Shown here: in pieces, positions 1-8,167 of the stretch | How positions within the stretch are numbered: position 1 is the stretch's first letter | Layout: the number at the start of each line of letters is the position of its first letter | From: Ignavibacteriales bacterium | GTDB lineage: Bacteria; Bacteroidota; Ignavibacteria; Ignavibacteriales; Ignavibacteriaceae | DNA length: 64,000 nucleotides | Assembly: GCA_016707585.1 (NCBI GenBank) | Contig: JADJHL010000011.1 | Location: 1 to 64,000, forward strand | Direction of reading: 5' to 3' | Notes under the pieces: generated by a model | Databases searched by the model: none | What the model saw: only the letters and a program-made list of their open reading frames with translations | What the model was told of the DNA's origin: nothing | Position numbers and translations under genes: made by a program

Positions 1-114
1 AATGTTCCAATGATAGTTGATTTAACAAGAGTTTAACAACAAATTAACCAGCCAATCAAGAGATCAACTAATTGAGATTCCGGAATAATCCACTAACCCG
101 TTTTACAAAAAACA

Positions 115-2244
115 ATGACAGAAATTTTAGTTAAACATATAAGCAGCACACTTTCTATAAGTAAATCACAGGTTTCAAATACAGTTAAGCTGTTAGAGGA
201 GGGAGCAACAATTCCTTTTATCTCCCGCTACAGGAAGGAAGCTACAGGAAGTCTTGATGAAACAGAGGTAACGGCAATTGAAAAGGAATGGAAACGACTG
301 CTGGAATTGGTTAAGAGACGCGATGCAATTCTTAAAAGCATTAACGATCAGGAATTGTTAACTCCGGAATTGGAAGTGAAAATTAATAAATGCTGGAATA
401 TGGCAGAGCTTGAAGATATTTATCTTCCGTACAAACCCAAGCGAAAAACAAGGGCAAGTGCCGCGCGGGAAAAAGGATTGGAACCTCTTGCAGAAATAAT
501 AATGACACAGAAGGAAGATAAGATAGAAGCGATTGCGGAAAAATATTTAAATGATGAAGTGCCGGATATTGAAGCGGCGTTAGCAGGGGCAAGAGATATT
601 ATTGCAGAATGGATTAATGAAAACACAGATGCCCGTAATAAAATAAGACAACTATTTGAGCGCGATGCAATTATCAGTTCAAAAGTAATTGAGAAAAAGA
701 AAGATGAAGGAACAAAATACCAGGACTACTTTGATTTTAGCGAACCGTTAGAACGCTGCGCTGGTCACCGTTTACTTGCAATACGCAGAGCAGAGCAGGA
801 AGGAATTTTGCGTGTATCAATTTCAATAGATAATGAAACCGCAATTGAGAACCTGGAAAAAATCTTTATAAAAAATAAAAATGAATCTGCCGTTCAGGTT
901 GAGTTATCAATCAAAGATGCTCACAAGAGATTATTGGCACCTTCAATTGAAACCGAATTTAAAAACAGTTCTAAAGCCAAAGCCGATGAAGAGGCAATCC
1001 GTGTATTTTCGGAAAACCTGCGCCAGTTGCTTTTGTCTCCTCCGCTTGGTCCAAAAGTTACAATGGCAATTGATCCCGGTTTTAGAACAGGCTGCAAACT
1101 TGTTTGTCTTGATCAGCAGGGAAACCTATTGCAACACGATACTATTTTCCCACACCCACCACAGCCAAAAGTGGATGAAGCAACTGAGAAAATAAAAGGG
1201 TTGTTAAAAAAATATAAGGTGGAAGCAATTGCAATCGGAAACGGAACTGCGGGCAGGGAGACCGAACGATTTATTAAATCTCTGATTGGTGAAACCAGCA
1301 CGACAGAAATATTTATGGTAAACGAAGCAGGCGCATCAATTTATTCTGCTTCTGAAACTGCGAGAGAGGAGTTCCCCGATCTCGATTTAACTTTCCGCGG
1401 TGCAATTTCTATCGGAAGGCGGTTGATGGACCCGCTTGCCGAGCTTGTTAAAATTGATGCCAAGTCAATCGGTGTGGGACAATATCAGCACGACGTTAAC
1501 CAGGATGATTTGAAAGATGGTCTGGATAAGGTAGTAACCTCTGCTGTAAACCAGGTTGGTGTAAATTTAAATACAGCCAGTCAGCATTTACTTAGTTATG
1601 TATCGGGCATCGGACCGAAGCTTGCAAAATCAATTATAAAATACCGACGCGAAAATAAAATTTTTCGTTCGCGCAAAGAACTTATAAAGGTTAGTGGACT
1701 GGGTGCAAAAGCATTTGAGCAGTCTGCAGGGTTTTTAAGAATTCCCGGCGCGGAAAATCCGCTTGATAACAGTGCTGTACATCCGGAAAGTTATTCCATA
1801 GTTGCAAAGATGGCAAAGGATTTATCACAGCCAGTTAAATCATTAATTGAAGCCGCAAATTTGCGTCAGCAGATTGATATCAATAATTATGTAACAGATA
1901 CAGTCGGTTTGCCAACGTTAAAAGATATTATGCAGGAACTTGAAAAGCCGGGACTGGATCCAAGAGGCAAAGCAGAAGTATTTTCATTTTCAGAAACGAT
2001 AAACGAAATAACAGATTTAAAACCGGGAATGCGTTTGCCGGGTATAATAACAAATCTTACTAAGTTCGGTGCTTTTGTAAATATTGGAATAAAAGAAAAC
2101 GGCTTGCTTCACATTTCTCAAATAACAGATCGTTTTATTAAAGATCCTTCCGAGGTTTTAAAGTTAGATCAGAAAATTATGGTTAGAGTTGTTGAGATTG
2201 ATGTTGAAAGAAAAAGAATTCAGTTGAGTATGAAGGAGGGGTAG
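115..2244 (+). CDS. tex: Tex-family RNA-binding transcription accessory protein
   Basis: This 709-residue protein has the full length and domain order of bacterial Tex, a cytoplasmic nucleic-acid-binding factor linked to transcription and RNA metabolism. The N-terminal helical part carries ATIPFISRYRKEATGSLDE, a near-invariant Tex sequence. A YqgF/RNase H-like fold follows around residue 315 (AIDPGFRTGCK), a helix-hairpin-helix part around 495 (SGIGPKLAKSII), and a C-terminal S1 domain from about 635 (GIITNLTKFGAFVNIG). The ATG lies at the start of the conserved N-terminus. It stands alone, with a palindrome-rich gap after it. The exact role of Tex differs between species, so the family is certain but the specific function is not. 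Confidence 0.95.
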   Translation: MTEILVKHISSTLSISKSQVSNTVKLLEEGATIPFISRYRKEATGSLDETEVTAIEKEWKRLLELVKRRDAILKSINDQELLTPELEVKINKCWNMAELEDIYLPYKPKRKTRASAAREKGLEPLAEIIMTQKEDKIEAIAEKYLNDEVPDIEAALAGARDIIAEWINENTDARNKIRQLFERDAIISSKVIEKKKDEGTKYQDYFDFSEPLERCAGHRLLAIRRAEQEGILRVSISIDNETAIENLEKIFIKNKNESAVQVELSIKDAHKRLLAPSIETEFKNSSKAKADEEAIRVFSENLRQLLLSPPLGPKVTMAIDPGFRTGCKLVCLDQQGNLLQHDTIFPHPPQPKVDEATEKIKGLLKKYKVEAIAIGNGTAGRETERFIKSLIGETSTTEIFMVNEAGASIYSASETAREEFPDLDLTFRGAISIGRRLMDPLAELVKIDAKSIGVGQYQHDVNQDDLKDGLDKVVTSAVNQVGVNLNTASQHLLSYVSGIGPKLAKSIIKYRRENKIFRSRKELIKVSGLGAKAFEQSAGFLRIPGAENPLDNSAVHPESYSIVAKMAKDLSQPVKSLIEAANLRQQIDINNYVTDTVGLPTLKDIMQELEKPGLDPRGKAEVFSFSETINEITDLKPGMRLPGIITNLTKFGAFVNIGIKENGLLHISQITDRFIKDPSEVLKLDQKIMVRVVEIDVERKRIQLSMKEG

Positions 2245-2257
2245 TTTAGTAAGTAAA

Positions 2258-2293
2258 AACCGTTGTCCGTGGGACTCCTATGGAGAAACGGTT
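2258..2293. repeat. Imperfect palindrome after tex
   Basis: Outer arms AACCGTT and AACGGTT enclose a second small CTCC-TAT-GGAG palindrome. It is the first of three palindromes between tex and the acidic protein gene, and could act as a transcript end or be a dispersed repeat. Confidence 0.5.
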
Positions 2294-2321
2294 AAAAGAA
2301 ATTTTTCTATATATTTCAAAT

Positions 2322-2341
2322 CCCACGATTAAAATCGTGGG
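2322..2341. repeat. Perfect palindrome CCCACGATT-AA-AATCGTGGG
   Basis: Nine-base perfect arms with a two-base centre. It resembles the neighbouring element at 2378 and those near 21.7 kb in design (short GC-rich arms around an AT core), which suggests a dispersed REP-like family rather than a plain terminator. Confidence 0.65.
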
Positions 2342-2377
2342 CTATTATAAGAATCTACTTCAAATATTTTTTTATAA

Positions 2378-2399
2378 CCCTCGGTTTCAACCGTGGGGG
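2378..2399. repeat. Palindrome with GGTTTCAACC core
   Basis: Arms CCCTCGGTT and AACCGTGGG with one mismatch, centred on TCA. The GTTTCAAC core recurs at 21802 and, inverted, at 21719. Confidence 0.6.
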
Positions 2400-2420
2400 A
2401 ATGACAAACGTTTTTAATAA

Positions 2421-2726
2421 CTAAAAACCTTCTTCTTCATCATCAAACAAATCTTCTTCATCTAATTCTTCTATATCAAACTCATCTTCAAGATCTTCTT
2501 TCTTTTTGGGTTCGTCTTCAAACAAATCATCTTCGTCTTCTTCATCGTCGTCATAATAATCATCTTTCTCTTCTGCATCATCGTCATCATCATAATCATC
2601 GTCTTCCTCTTTGTTTTTTCTTTTTGCTGCAAAAAGAGAATCGATACCAAAAATGTTTAGATCATTTATTGCAAACGGATTTTCGTTATCATCTGCGGTT
2701 TGCAAGTTTAATTCGTTCTGTTCCAT
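2421..2726 (-). CDS. Extremely acidic low-complexity protein
   Basis: This 101-residue protein is not recognised. Residues 1-35 are ordinary (NPFAINDLNIFGIDSLFAAK) and are followed by a short basic patch and then about 60 residues made almost entirely of Asp and Glu with a few Lys, Tyr and Phe. It has no signal peptide or membrane segment, so a soluble cytoplasmic protein is likely. Such tails can mimic nucleic acid or bind basic proteins, but that is inference. The long open frame comes from GAT/GAA-type codons, so coding bias is less informative than usual. The ordered N-terminus and clear ATG favour a real gene. It is convergent with tex. Confidence 0.7.
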   Translation of the reverse strand: MEQNELNLQTADDNENPFAINDLNIFGIDSLFAAKRKNKEEDDDYDDDDDAEEKDDYYDDDEEDEDDLFEDEPKKKEDLEDEFDIEELDEEDLFDDEEEGF

Positions 2727-2911
2727 TATAAAATTTCTCCGATAAAACTTAATAATTACAGTTGTTAATTTATATGTGCGGAATAAATCTGCAAATAGAA
2801 AAATAAAAAACTTTAAAAAATATTTTACTGATTTATTATCGATTAGAACTTATATTGCTTTAGTGTATTTTACAATAGCAGAAATTTTTACAAGATTTTT
2901 TTGGATACTTA

Positions 2912-3376
2912 ATGAAACTTGCAACACTTTGTTATGTAATTGATAAAAAAACTGATTCTACGCTAATGATCCATCGAGTTAAAAAACAAAATGATTATCA
3001 TGAGGGAAAATGGAATGGCCTTGGCGGAAAATTTGAACTAGGTGAATCTCCAGAAGAATGTGCGATAAGAGAAATTGAAGAAGAATGTGGTTTAAAAGTA
3101 AAGTCTGTTATAATGAAAGGTTTTATAACTTTTCCCATGTTTGATGGAAAAGAAGATTGGTATGTTTTTCTTTTCACTGCTTATGATTTTGAAGGCGATT
3201 TGATTGATTCGCCTGAAGGAAATATTGCCTGGATAAAAAACGACAAATTAACTGAGCTAAATCTTTGGGATGGAGATAAAATATTTATACCCTGGTTGTA
3301 TAAAGACGGATTTTTTAGTGCAAAGTTTAATTATGAAAATGGAAAGTACGTAAGTCACGATGTTAGTTTTTATTAA
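2912..3376 (+). CDS. Nudix hydrolase (MutT/8-oxo-dGTPase-like)
   Basis: This 154-residue protein has a complete Nudix box, G-x5-E-x7-REIEEECG, at residues 39-60 (GKFELGE then REIEEECG). Nudix enzymes hydrolyse nucleoside diphosphates linked to another group. The motif HRVKKQNDYHEGKWNGLGGK before the box is typical of the MutT/MTH1 8-oxo-dGTP diphosphatase branch, which suggests nucleotide-pool cleaning. The substrate cannot be fixed from sequence. It is cytoplasmic and probably transcribed alone. Confidence 0.88.
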   Translation: MKLATLCYVIDKKTDSTLMIHRVKKQNDYHEGKWNGLGGKFELGESPEECAIREIEEECGLKVKSVIMKGFITFPMFDGKEDWYVFLFTAYDFEGDLIDSPEGNIAWIKNDKLTELNLWDGDKIFIPWLYKDGFFSAKFNYENGKYVSHDVSFY

Positions 3377-3464
3377 TTTTTCAATTTTAGAATAGCTTAC
3401 TTGTAACTAATTTTTATAACAAAATTATTTACGTAATAAATAAACAAAATATTAAAGTGACAAT

Positions 3465-3974
3465 ATGCCAAGACCAAAATCAAAAAAAGAATTGCTTGAA
3501 TTAAGTAATTCCAATTATAAAAAGTTAATTGATGTTGTAGATTTATTGTCTGAAAAAGAAACGTATTCCGATTTTCCACCAGGAACAATGAACAGAAACA
3601 TAAGAGATGTTCTTGCTCATCTACATCATTGGCATTTAATGTTTTTGGATTGGTATTCTGTTGGAATGAAAAATGAAATACCTGTTATGCCCGCAAAGGG
3701 ATTTTCCTGGAAAGAAACTCCTGCTTTAAATAAAATCATTTGGGAAAAATATAATTCGGTTGATTACAAAAAAGTTAGAAAGATGTTTGATAAATCTTTT
3801 TCTGATATTCAAACAATTATAAACCAACACACGGAAAAAGAACTTTTTGAAAAGAAAAGATACAAATGGACGGGCACAACTTCTCTCGGGCAGTATCTTG
3901 TTTCTGCAACTTCAAGCCATTATGATTGGGCATTGAGTTTAATAAAAAAATCAAAAAAGATTCAAGACTGGTAA
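3465..3974 (+). CDS. ClbS/DfsB family (DUF1706) four-helix protein
   Basis: This 169-residue protein matches the ClbS/DfsB (DUF1706) family. Signs are the start MPRPKSKKELLELSN, the helix NRNIRDVLAHLHHWHLMFLDWY with clustered histidines, and the C-terminal segment LGQYLVSATSSHYDWA. The founding member ClbS is a cyclopropane hydrolase that protects against the genotoxin colibactin; most relatives have unknown substrates. It is a DinB-like helical bundle and cytoplasmic. No toxin biosynthesis gene is nearby, so a general protective role is only a guess. About 90 bp separate it from the Nudix gene. Confidence 0.85.
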   Translation: MPRPKSKKELLELSNSNYKKLIDVVDLLSEKETYSDFPPGTMNRNIRDVLAHLHHWHLMFLDWYSVGMKNEIPVMPAKGFSWKETPALNKIIWEKYNSVDYKKVRKMFDKSFSDIQTIINQHTEKELFEKKRYKWTGTTSLGQYLVSATSSHYDWALSLIKKSKKIQDW

Positions 3975-4024
3975 AGCAAGTATTGCTGCTGTGATTAAAA
4001 GCTTATTAATGTGCATATCGAACT

Positions 4025-5956
4025 ATGAATATTAAAAAATATTTTCCCGTTACGATCTTACAGTTTGTAAAAATTTACCTTGCAGCAATTCTGTTCTTTG
4101 CTTTATTCAGAATAATTTTATTTGCAACAGAAATAAACCGAATAAGCACATCGGATTCTAAATTAGATGTTTTGCTTGCGTTTGTTATGGGCATGCGTTT
4201 TGATATTGTAATCTCGGGCTACATTCTTGTTTTTCCATTTGTAGTTCTAACAATAATTTCTTTTTTTGATTACAAATTTATTTTTACAAAAAGATTTTTC
4301 TTTCTCTACATTTTTGCTTTGTTTTTTCTGGCGTTTATAGTTTGCGCAGTTGATATTCCTTACTTTAATCAATTCTATTCTCGTTTTTCAATTTCAGCAT
4401 TTGAGTGGATCGATAGTCCTGTTTTTGTTTTTAATATGATAATACAGGAGCCAAGATACTGGTTGGTTGTAATTCCATTTATAATTTTTGTTTATCTTTT
4501 TTATAAGCTGCTTAAAAAAATCTACTTTGGTGTTCAAGAAAATTCTTTCAATAATAAATCCATTAAAATCATTTTTTCAGTTTTGTTTTTGTTGGTAATG
4601 ATTTTGGGAATACGCGGCAGGATTGAAGAAAAATCCCCGATAAGAACCGGCACAGCTTTTTTTTCCAACAATGCTTTTTTAAATATGCTGGGATTAAATC
4701 CCAACTTTACTTTACTTAGTAGTTATTTAGAAAGCAGAAAACCTGAAAATAAATATATTGCGCTTCTGGATGATCGGATAGCTATCTCTAATGTTCAAAA
4801 ATATTTAAACATAAACTCTCCAGATAAAAATTTTCCAATACTTAGAAAAATTGAAGCAAGTAAAACAAGCCCAACAAATTATAATGTTGTTTTGATTATA
4901 ATGGAAAGCATGGGCGCCGCCAAAATGTACCGCAACGGAAATAAAAATAATCTAACTCCGTTTCTTGATAGCATTGCAAATCAGGGATACTATTTTGAAA
5001 ATGCATACACCGCAGGTATCCACACTTTTAATGGAGTTTTCGGTTCTCTTTTTTCCTTTCCGGCTTTATATCGCCAGCATCCGATGAAAGGAAGTTCAAT
5101 TAAAAAATATCACGGACTTTTTAGCACTTTAAGAAAAAAAAATTATTCAACGATTTACTTTACAACACACGATGGCCAGTTTGATAATGTTGAAGGGTTT
5201 TTAATCGCCAATGATTGTGAGACTGTTGTATCCAAGGACGATTATCCGCCAGAAGAAATAAAAACCACTCTTGGTGTGCCGGATGATTTTATGTTTCGTT
5301 TTTCAATTCCTTACTTAAATGATTTAAATAAAAAGAATAAACCATTTGTTGCTGCGTTTATGACTGCAAGTGATCATGGACCATATTATGTACCTGATTA
5401 TTTTAAACCAAAGAGCAATGAAATATTAAATCAATTAATCGAGTATGCAGATTATTCATTAAAAACGTTTATAGATTTATCATCAAAACAATCGTGGTTT
5501 AAAAACACAATTTTTGTCTTTGTTGCAGATCATGGTTCTGCGATTGATGGATTATATGATATGTCAACAGATTACAATCACACCCCGCTAATTTTTTATG
5601 CGCCCGAGATTATAAACGACCATAAATCGATATACTCAATGGCGGGGCAGATAGATATTTTTCCAACAATTATGGGTTTGTTAAATCTATCTTACGAAAA
5701 CAATACACTCGGAATTGATTTACTGAATGAAGGCCGGCCGTATATTTTTATCAGTGCTGATGATAAATATGGTGTGCTTGATGATGAATGGTTTTTGGTT
5801 GTACGAAGTGATAAATCAAAAAGTTTATACAAGTATCGTGATAGAAACACTTATAATTTTGCTGATGAAAAAATTGATATTGTTGAGCGTATGAATGTTT
5901 ATGCTCAATCAAATCTACAAACATTTCAGTATCTTCTTAGATCAAACAAACAATAA
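4025..5956 (+). CDS. LTA synthase-like membrane sulfatase/phosphoglycerol transferase
   Basis: This 643-residue protein has about five membrane helices in residues 10-205 and a C-terminal alkaline-phosphatase/sulfatase domain facing the periplasm. Visible sites are IIMESMG (metal-binding Glu), HTFNG near residue 334 (probable Thr nucleophile) and VFVADHG (metal-binding Asp-His). The architecture is that of LtaS and OpgB-type enzymes, which transfer phosphoglycerol or phosphoethanolamine to glycans or lipids. In a Gram-negative host a role in envelope glycan decoration is more likely than lipoteichoic acid. The last 25 codons contain a 41-bp sequence duplicated at 7010. Confidence 0.85.
   Translation: MNIKKYFPVTILQFVKIYLAAILFFALFRIILFATEINRISTSDSKLDVLLAFVMGMRFDIVISGYILVFPFVVLTIISFFDYKFIFTKRFFFLYIFALFFLAFIVCAVDIPYFNQFYSRFSISAFEWIDSPVFVFNMIIQEPRYWLVVIPFIIFVYLFYKLLKKIYFGVQENSFNNKSIKIIFSVLFLLVMILGIRGRIEEKSPIRTGTAFFSNNAFLNMLGLNPNFTLLSSYLESRKPENKYIALLDDRIAISNVQKYLNINSPDKNFPILRKIEASKTSPTNYNVVLIIMESMGAAKMYRNGNKNNLTPFLDSIANQGYYFENAYTAGIHTFNGVFGSLFSFPALYRQHPMKGSSIKKYHGLFSTLRKKNYSTIYFTTHDGQFDNVEGFLIANDCETVVSKDDYPPEEIKTTLGVPDDFMFRFSIPYLNDLNKKNKPFVAAFMTASDHGPYYVPDYFKPKSNEILNQLIEYADYSLKTFIDLSSKQSWFKNTIFVFVADHGSAIDGLYDMSTDYNHTPLIFYAPEIINDHKSIYSMAGQIDIFPTIMGLLNLSYENNTLGIDLLNEGRPYIFISADDKYGVLDDEWFLVVRSDKSKSLYKYRDRNTYNFADEKIDIVERMNVYAQSNLQTFQYLLRSNKQ
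5881..5921 (+). repeat. 41-bp direct repeat, copy 1 (inside sulfatase gene)
   Basis: Identical over 41 bases to 7010-7050. It lies in frame near the 3' end of the LTA synthase-like gene, encoding VERMNVYAQSNLQ. It contains a 9-bp hairpin, TTGAGCGTA against TATGCTCAA, with one G-T pair. Confidence 0.9.
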
Positions 5957-6072
5957 ATTGCTATAGAGCTTTAAAATATTACTGGACTTTACGCAGTGGT
6001 AAATAATAAGTTGGCAATCATTGTAAATAGATCAGCTACAAACATTAATAATCAAACAAAAGGGAATTAAAA

Positions 6073-6594
6073 ATGCAAGACTTTAAAATAAACGATAAAG
6101 GAGAATTAGAGATTTTTGCATCTCAAAGTTCTTCACATACTGACTTTGATTTTTATATTGGGAAATGGAATATTAGAAATCGAAAACTAAAAGAACGATT
6201 AAATAATTGTAAAGAATGGACAGAGTTTAATTCAACTGATGACACAACACATTTGTTAAATGGTTTTGCTAATATGAATAAATTTTCTGCAACCTTTGAT
6301 GGCGAACCTTTTGAAGGAATTGCTATCAGACTTTTTAATTCCAAAACAAAACTTTGGAATATTTATTGGGCTGACAGCGATAACGTTTCGTTTGACCCGC
6401 CAATGGTTGGTTCGTTTGATGGAAATATTGGAAAATTATATTGCAAGGACACTTTCATGGGACAAGATATTTTAGTTCTGTTTCATTGGGACAAAACAGA
6501 TATTGACAACCCAATTTGGAGTCAAGCATTTTCAACTGATAGTGGAATGACTTGGGAATGGAATTGGTATATGTATGCGAGCAGAGTAAAATGA
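6073..6594 (+). CDS. DUF1579-like uncharacterised protein
   Basis: This 173-residue protein lacks a signal peptide. The opening HTDFDFYIGKWNIRNRKL and the later IYWADSDN and DKTDIDNPIWSQAFSTDSGMT are typical of DUF1579-type beta-barrel proteins, often seen beside small stress or detoxification genes. No catalytic residues can be named. Its stop overlaps the next start (ATGA), so the two are translationally coupled. Both lie inside the interval bounded by the 41-bp repeats and may have arrived together. Family assignment is moderate and function unknown. Confidence 0.75.
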   Translation: MQDFKINDKGELEIFASQSSSHTDFDFYIGKWNIRNRKLKERLNNCKEWTEFNSTDDTTHLLNGFANMNKFSATFDGEPFEGIAIRLFNSKTKLWNIYWADSDNVSFDPPMVGSFDGNIGKLYCKDTFMGQDILVLFHWDKTDIDNPIWSQAFSTDSGMTWEWNWYMYASRVK

Positions 6595-6917
6595 TAACAG
6601 AAATAAGAATATACAAGCTGAAAGAAAATACAGCAGCAGAATTTAATAAAGTGTTTACAGAACAATCTTTACCAATGATGAAACGTTGGAAAGTGAATGT
6701 TGTTGATTATGGATTTTCATTAATTGACAAAAACAGTTTTTATCTAATTCGTAGTTATGAAAATTTAGAACAACGAAAAGAAAGCCAGGATGCATTTTAT
6801 GGAAGTAACGAATGGATAAATGGACCTGAAAAACAAATTATGAGTTGTATTGACACTTATAACACAACAATAGTAGATAGCGAAAAGCTGAATATAGAAA
6901 AAATAGTAGCGAACTGA
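6591..6917 (+). CDS. NIPSNAP-like/ferredoxin-fold small protein
   Basis: This 108-residue protein begins MITEIRIYKLKENTAAEFNK. The ATG at 6591 overlaps the preceding stop as ATGA and is preferred to an upstream start at 6552 that would lie inside the previous gene. The pattern of strand, helix (FNKVFTEQSLPMMKRW) and strand (FYLIRSYENLEQR) matches the alpha/beta-barrel NIPSNAP or dimeric monooxygenase-like fold. No catalytic residues are evident. It is coupled to the DUF1579-like gene, suggesting a joint function. A degenerate copy of the sulfatase 3' end follows. Confidence 0.72.
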   Translation: MITEIRIYKLKENTAAEFNKVFTEQSLPMMKRWKVNVVDYGFSLIDKNSFYLIRSYENLEQRKESQDAFYGSNEWINGPEKQIMSCIDTYNTTIVDSEKLNIEKIVAN

Positions 6918-7009
6918 AATTTAACAATGAACCTTCAGTATCGATTAACAAAAGCAAAGCCGCAAGTATTTTAGAAACACTAACAATTAAATAACCTTGA
7001 TATTGAAAA

Positions 7010-7050
7010 TGTTGAGCGTATGAATGTTTATGCTCAATCAAATCTACAAA
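7010..7050 (+). repeat. 41-bp direct repeat, copy 2
   Basis: Exact copy of 5881-5921, ending seven bases before the DUF1801 start codon. Upstream similarity continues more weakly from about 6972 (TAGAAACACT is shared with 5842), so this looks like an 80-bp remnant of a sulfatase-gene 3' end. Confidence 0.9.
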
Positions 7051-7056
7051 TAATCA

Positions 7057-7419
7057 ATGACAGAATTAGAAAATTTTTACTTAAAACAAGATGAACCAAC
7101 GAAAGGGACGCTTCTTGCTTTGAGAGAAATTATTCTATCTCAGGACAAAGACATCACAAATGTTTGGAAATATGGAATGCCTTTTTTTTGTTACAAAGGA
7201 AAAATGTTTTGTTATTTGTGGCTTCATAAAAAATTAAAACAGCCCTACATTGGAATTGTTGAAGGAAATAGATTTGAAGAAACTTTTTTGATTCAAGAAA
7301 GCCGTTCGAGAATGAAAATAATGTTATTAGACCCAAACAAAGATCTACCAATTAAAACAATACAAAACATTTTACAACGAGCAATAAATTTTTATAAAAC
7401 TGGAGAAATTAAAATCTAA
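7057..7419 (+). CDS. DUF1801 domain protein
   Basis: This 120-residue protein fits the DUF1801 (YdhG-like) family. It has an N-terminal helix pair (FYLKQDEPTKGTLLALREII), then WKYGMPFFCYKGKMFCYLW, the characteristic surface-loop segment of this fold, and a C-terminal helix LQRAINFYKTGEI. Members are small cytoplasmic proteins structurally similar to an iron-chaperone-like fold; the true function is unknown. It follows directly after the second 41-bp repeat, so its promoter may have been shaped by that rearrangement. Confidence 0.82.
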   Translation: MTELENFYLKQDEPTKGTLLALREIILSQDKDITNVWKYGMPFFCYKGKMFCYLWLHKKLKQPYIGIVEGNRFEETFLIQESRSRMKIMLLDPNKDLPIKTIQNILQRAINFYKTGEIKI

Positions 7420-7542
7420 GCATAACAAACATTCAAATTTCTAATAAATCCTGGTTACAAAAATCAACCTAATACAGGATTCAAAGCATTCTTCTAAATT
7501 TATTTCTTTTTACCATTCATTTACTCTTCACTAATACTTTCC

Positions 7543-7550
7543 TAAGTTTG
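7543..7550 (+). promoter_or_regulatory. Possible Bacteroidota -7 promoter element
   Basis: TAAGTTTG fits the TAnnTTTG -7 consensus of Bacteroidota sigma factor, about 55 bases before the rubrerythrin start. No good -33 TTG is at ideal spacing, so support is weak. Confidence 0.35.
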
Positions 7551-7605
7551 TAGTAGATATTTTACTTACATATTCTACAATCTATTTATACACGGGAGAT
7601 AGATC

Positions 7606-8107
7606 ATGCCAACCACAAAAGAAAATCTTAAAGAGGCTTTCGCTGGTGAAAGTCAAGCTAACCAAAAATATCGTGCGTTTGCTAAAAAAGCAGAGCGCGA
7701 TGGATTTCCAAACATTGCTAAACTTTTTAAAACAGCTGCCGAGGCAGAACGAATTCATCGTTGAAGGACATTTAACTGCTTTAGATGGTATCGGAACAAC
7801 AGTTGAAAATCTAAAAGAAGCAATTGATGGTGAAACATACGAATACAAAGAAATGTATCCGCCAATGTTAGCACAAGCCGAAGCCGATAATCACAAAGCA
7901 AAACGAATGTTTAAATATGCTGTTGAAGCTGAAGACGTTCACGCACAACTTTATAAGCTTGCACTTGCTGCTGCAGAACAAGGTAAAGATTTAGATGTAA
8001 CAGATTTTTATCTCTGTCCTGTTTGCGGACATATTGAGTTTGGCAAGCCAGAAGAAAACTGTCCGATTTGCGGAACACTTGCTGCCAAGTATGTAAAGCT
8101 TTCGTAA
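7606..8107 (+). pseudogene. Rubrerythrin, interrupted by one-base frameshift
   Basis: Rubrerythrin is a non-heme diiron peroxidase that removes hydrogen peroxide in anaerobes. Reading starts at the ATG at 7606 (MPTTKENLKEAFAGESQANQ), a classic N-terminus. At codon 52, after AEAERIH, the frame meets TGA at 7762. Dropping the C at 7759 restores VEGHLTALDGIGTT and the rest, giving about 166 residues. The C-terminus keeps the rubredoxin-like iron site CPVCG and CPICG. All diiron and Cys ligands seem present apart from the shift, so this is either a very recent mutation or a sequence error. The ATG at 7646 in the second frame is not a credible start. Confidence 0.88.
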
Positions 8108-8167
8108 CAGTAAGAAAAGTTTTTATACATAAATATTTTTAAACACAAATAGTAAGGATTGTATATC

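Noticed and set aside
4025..5956. True lipoteichoic acid synthase
   Set aside because: The domain plan fits, but the genome has OmpA, YidC with a large periplasmic domain, BamA-like and type IX features of a Gram-negative, so lipoteichoic acid is not expected.
7646..8107. Separate 153-residue gene starting at 7646
   Set aside because: Its first 38 residues are the rubrerythrin N-terminus read in the wrong frame; the two frames together give one clean rubrerythrin.
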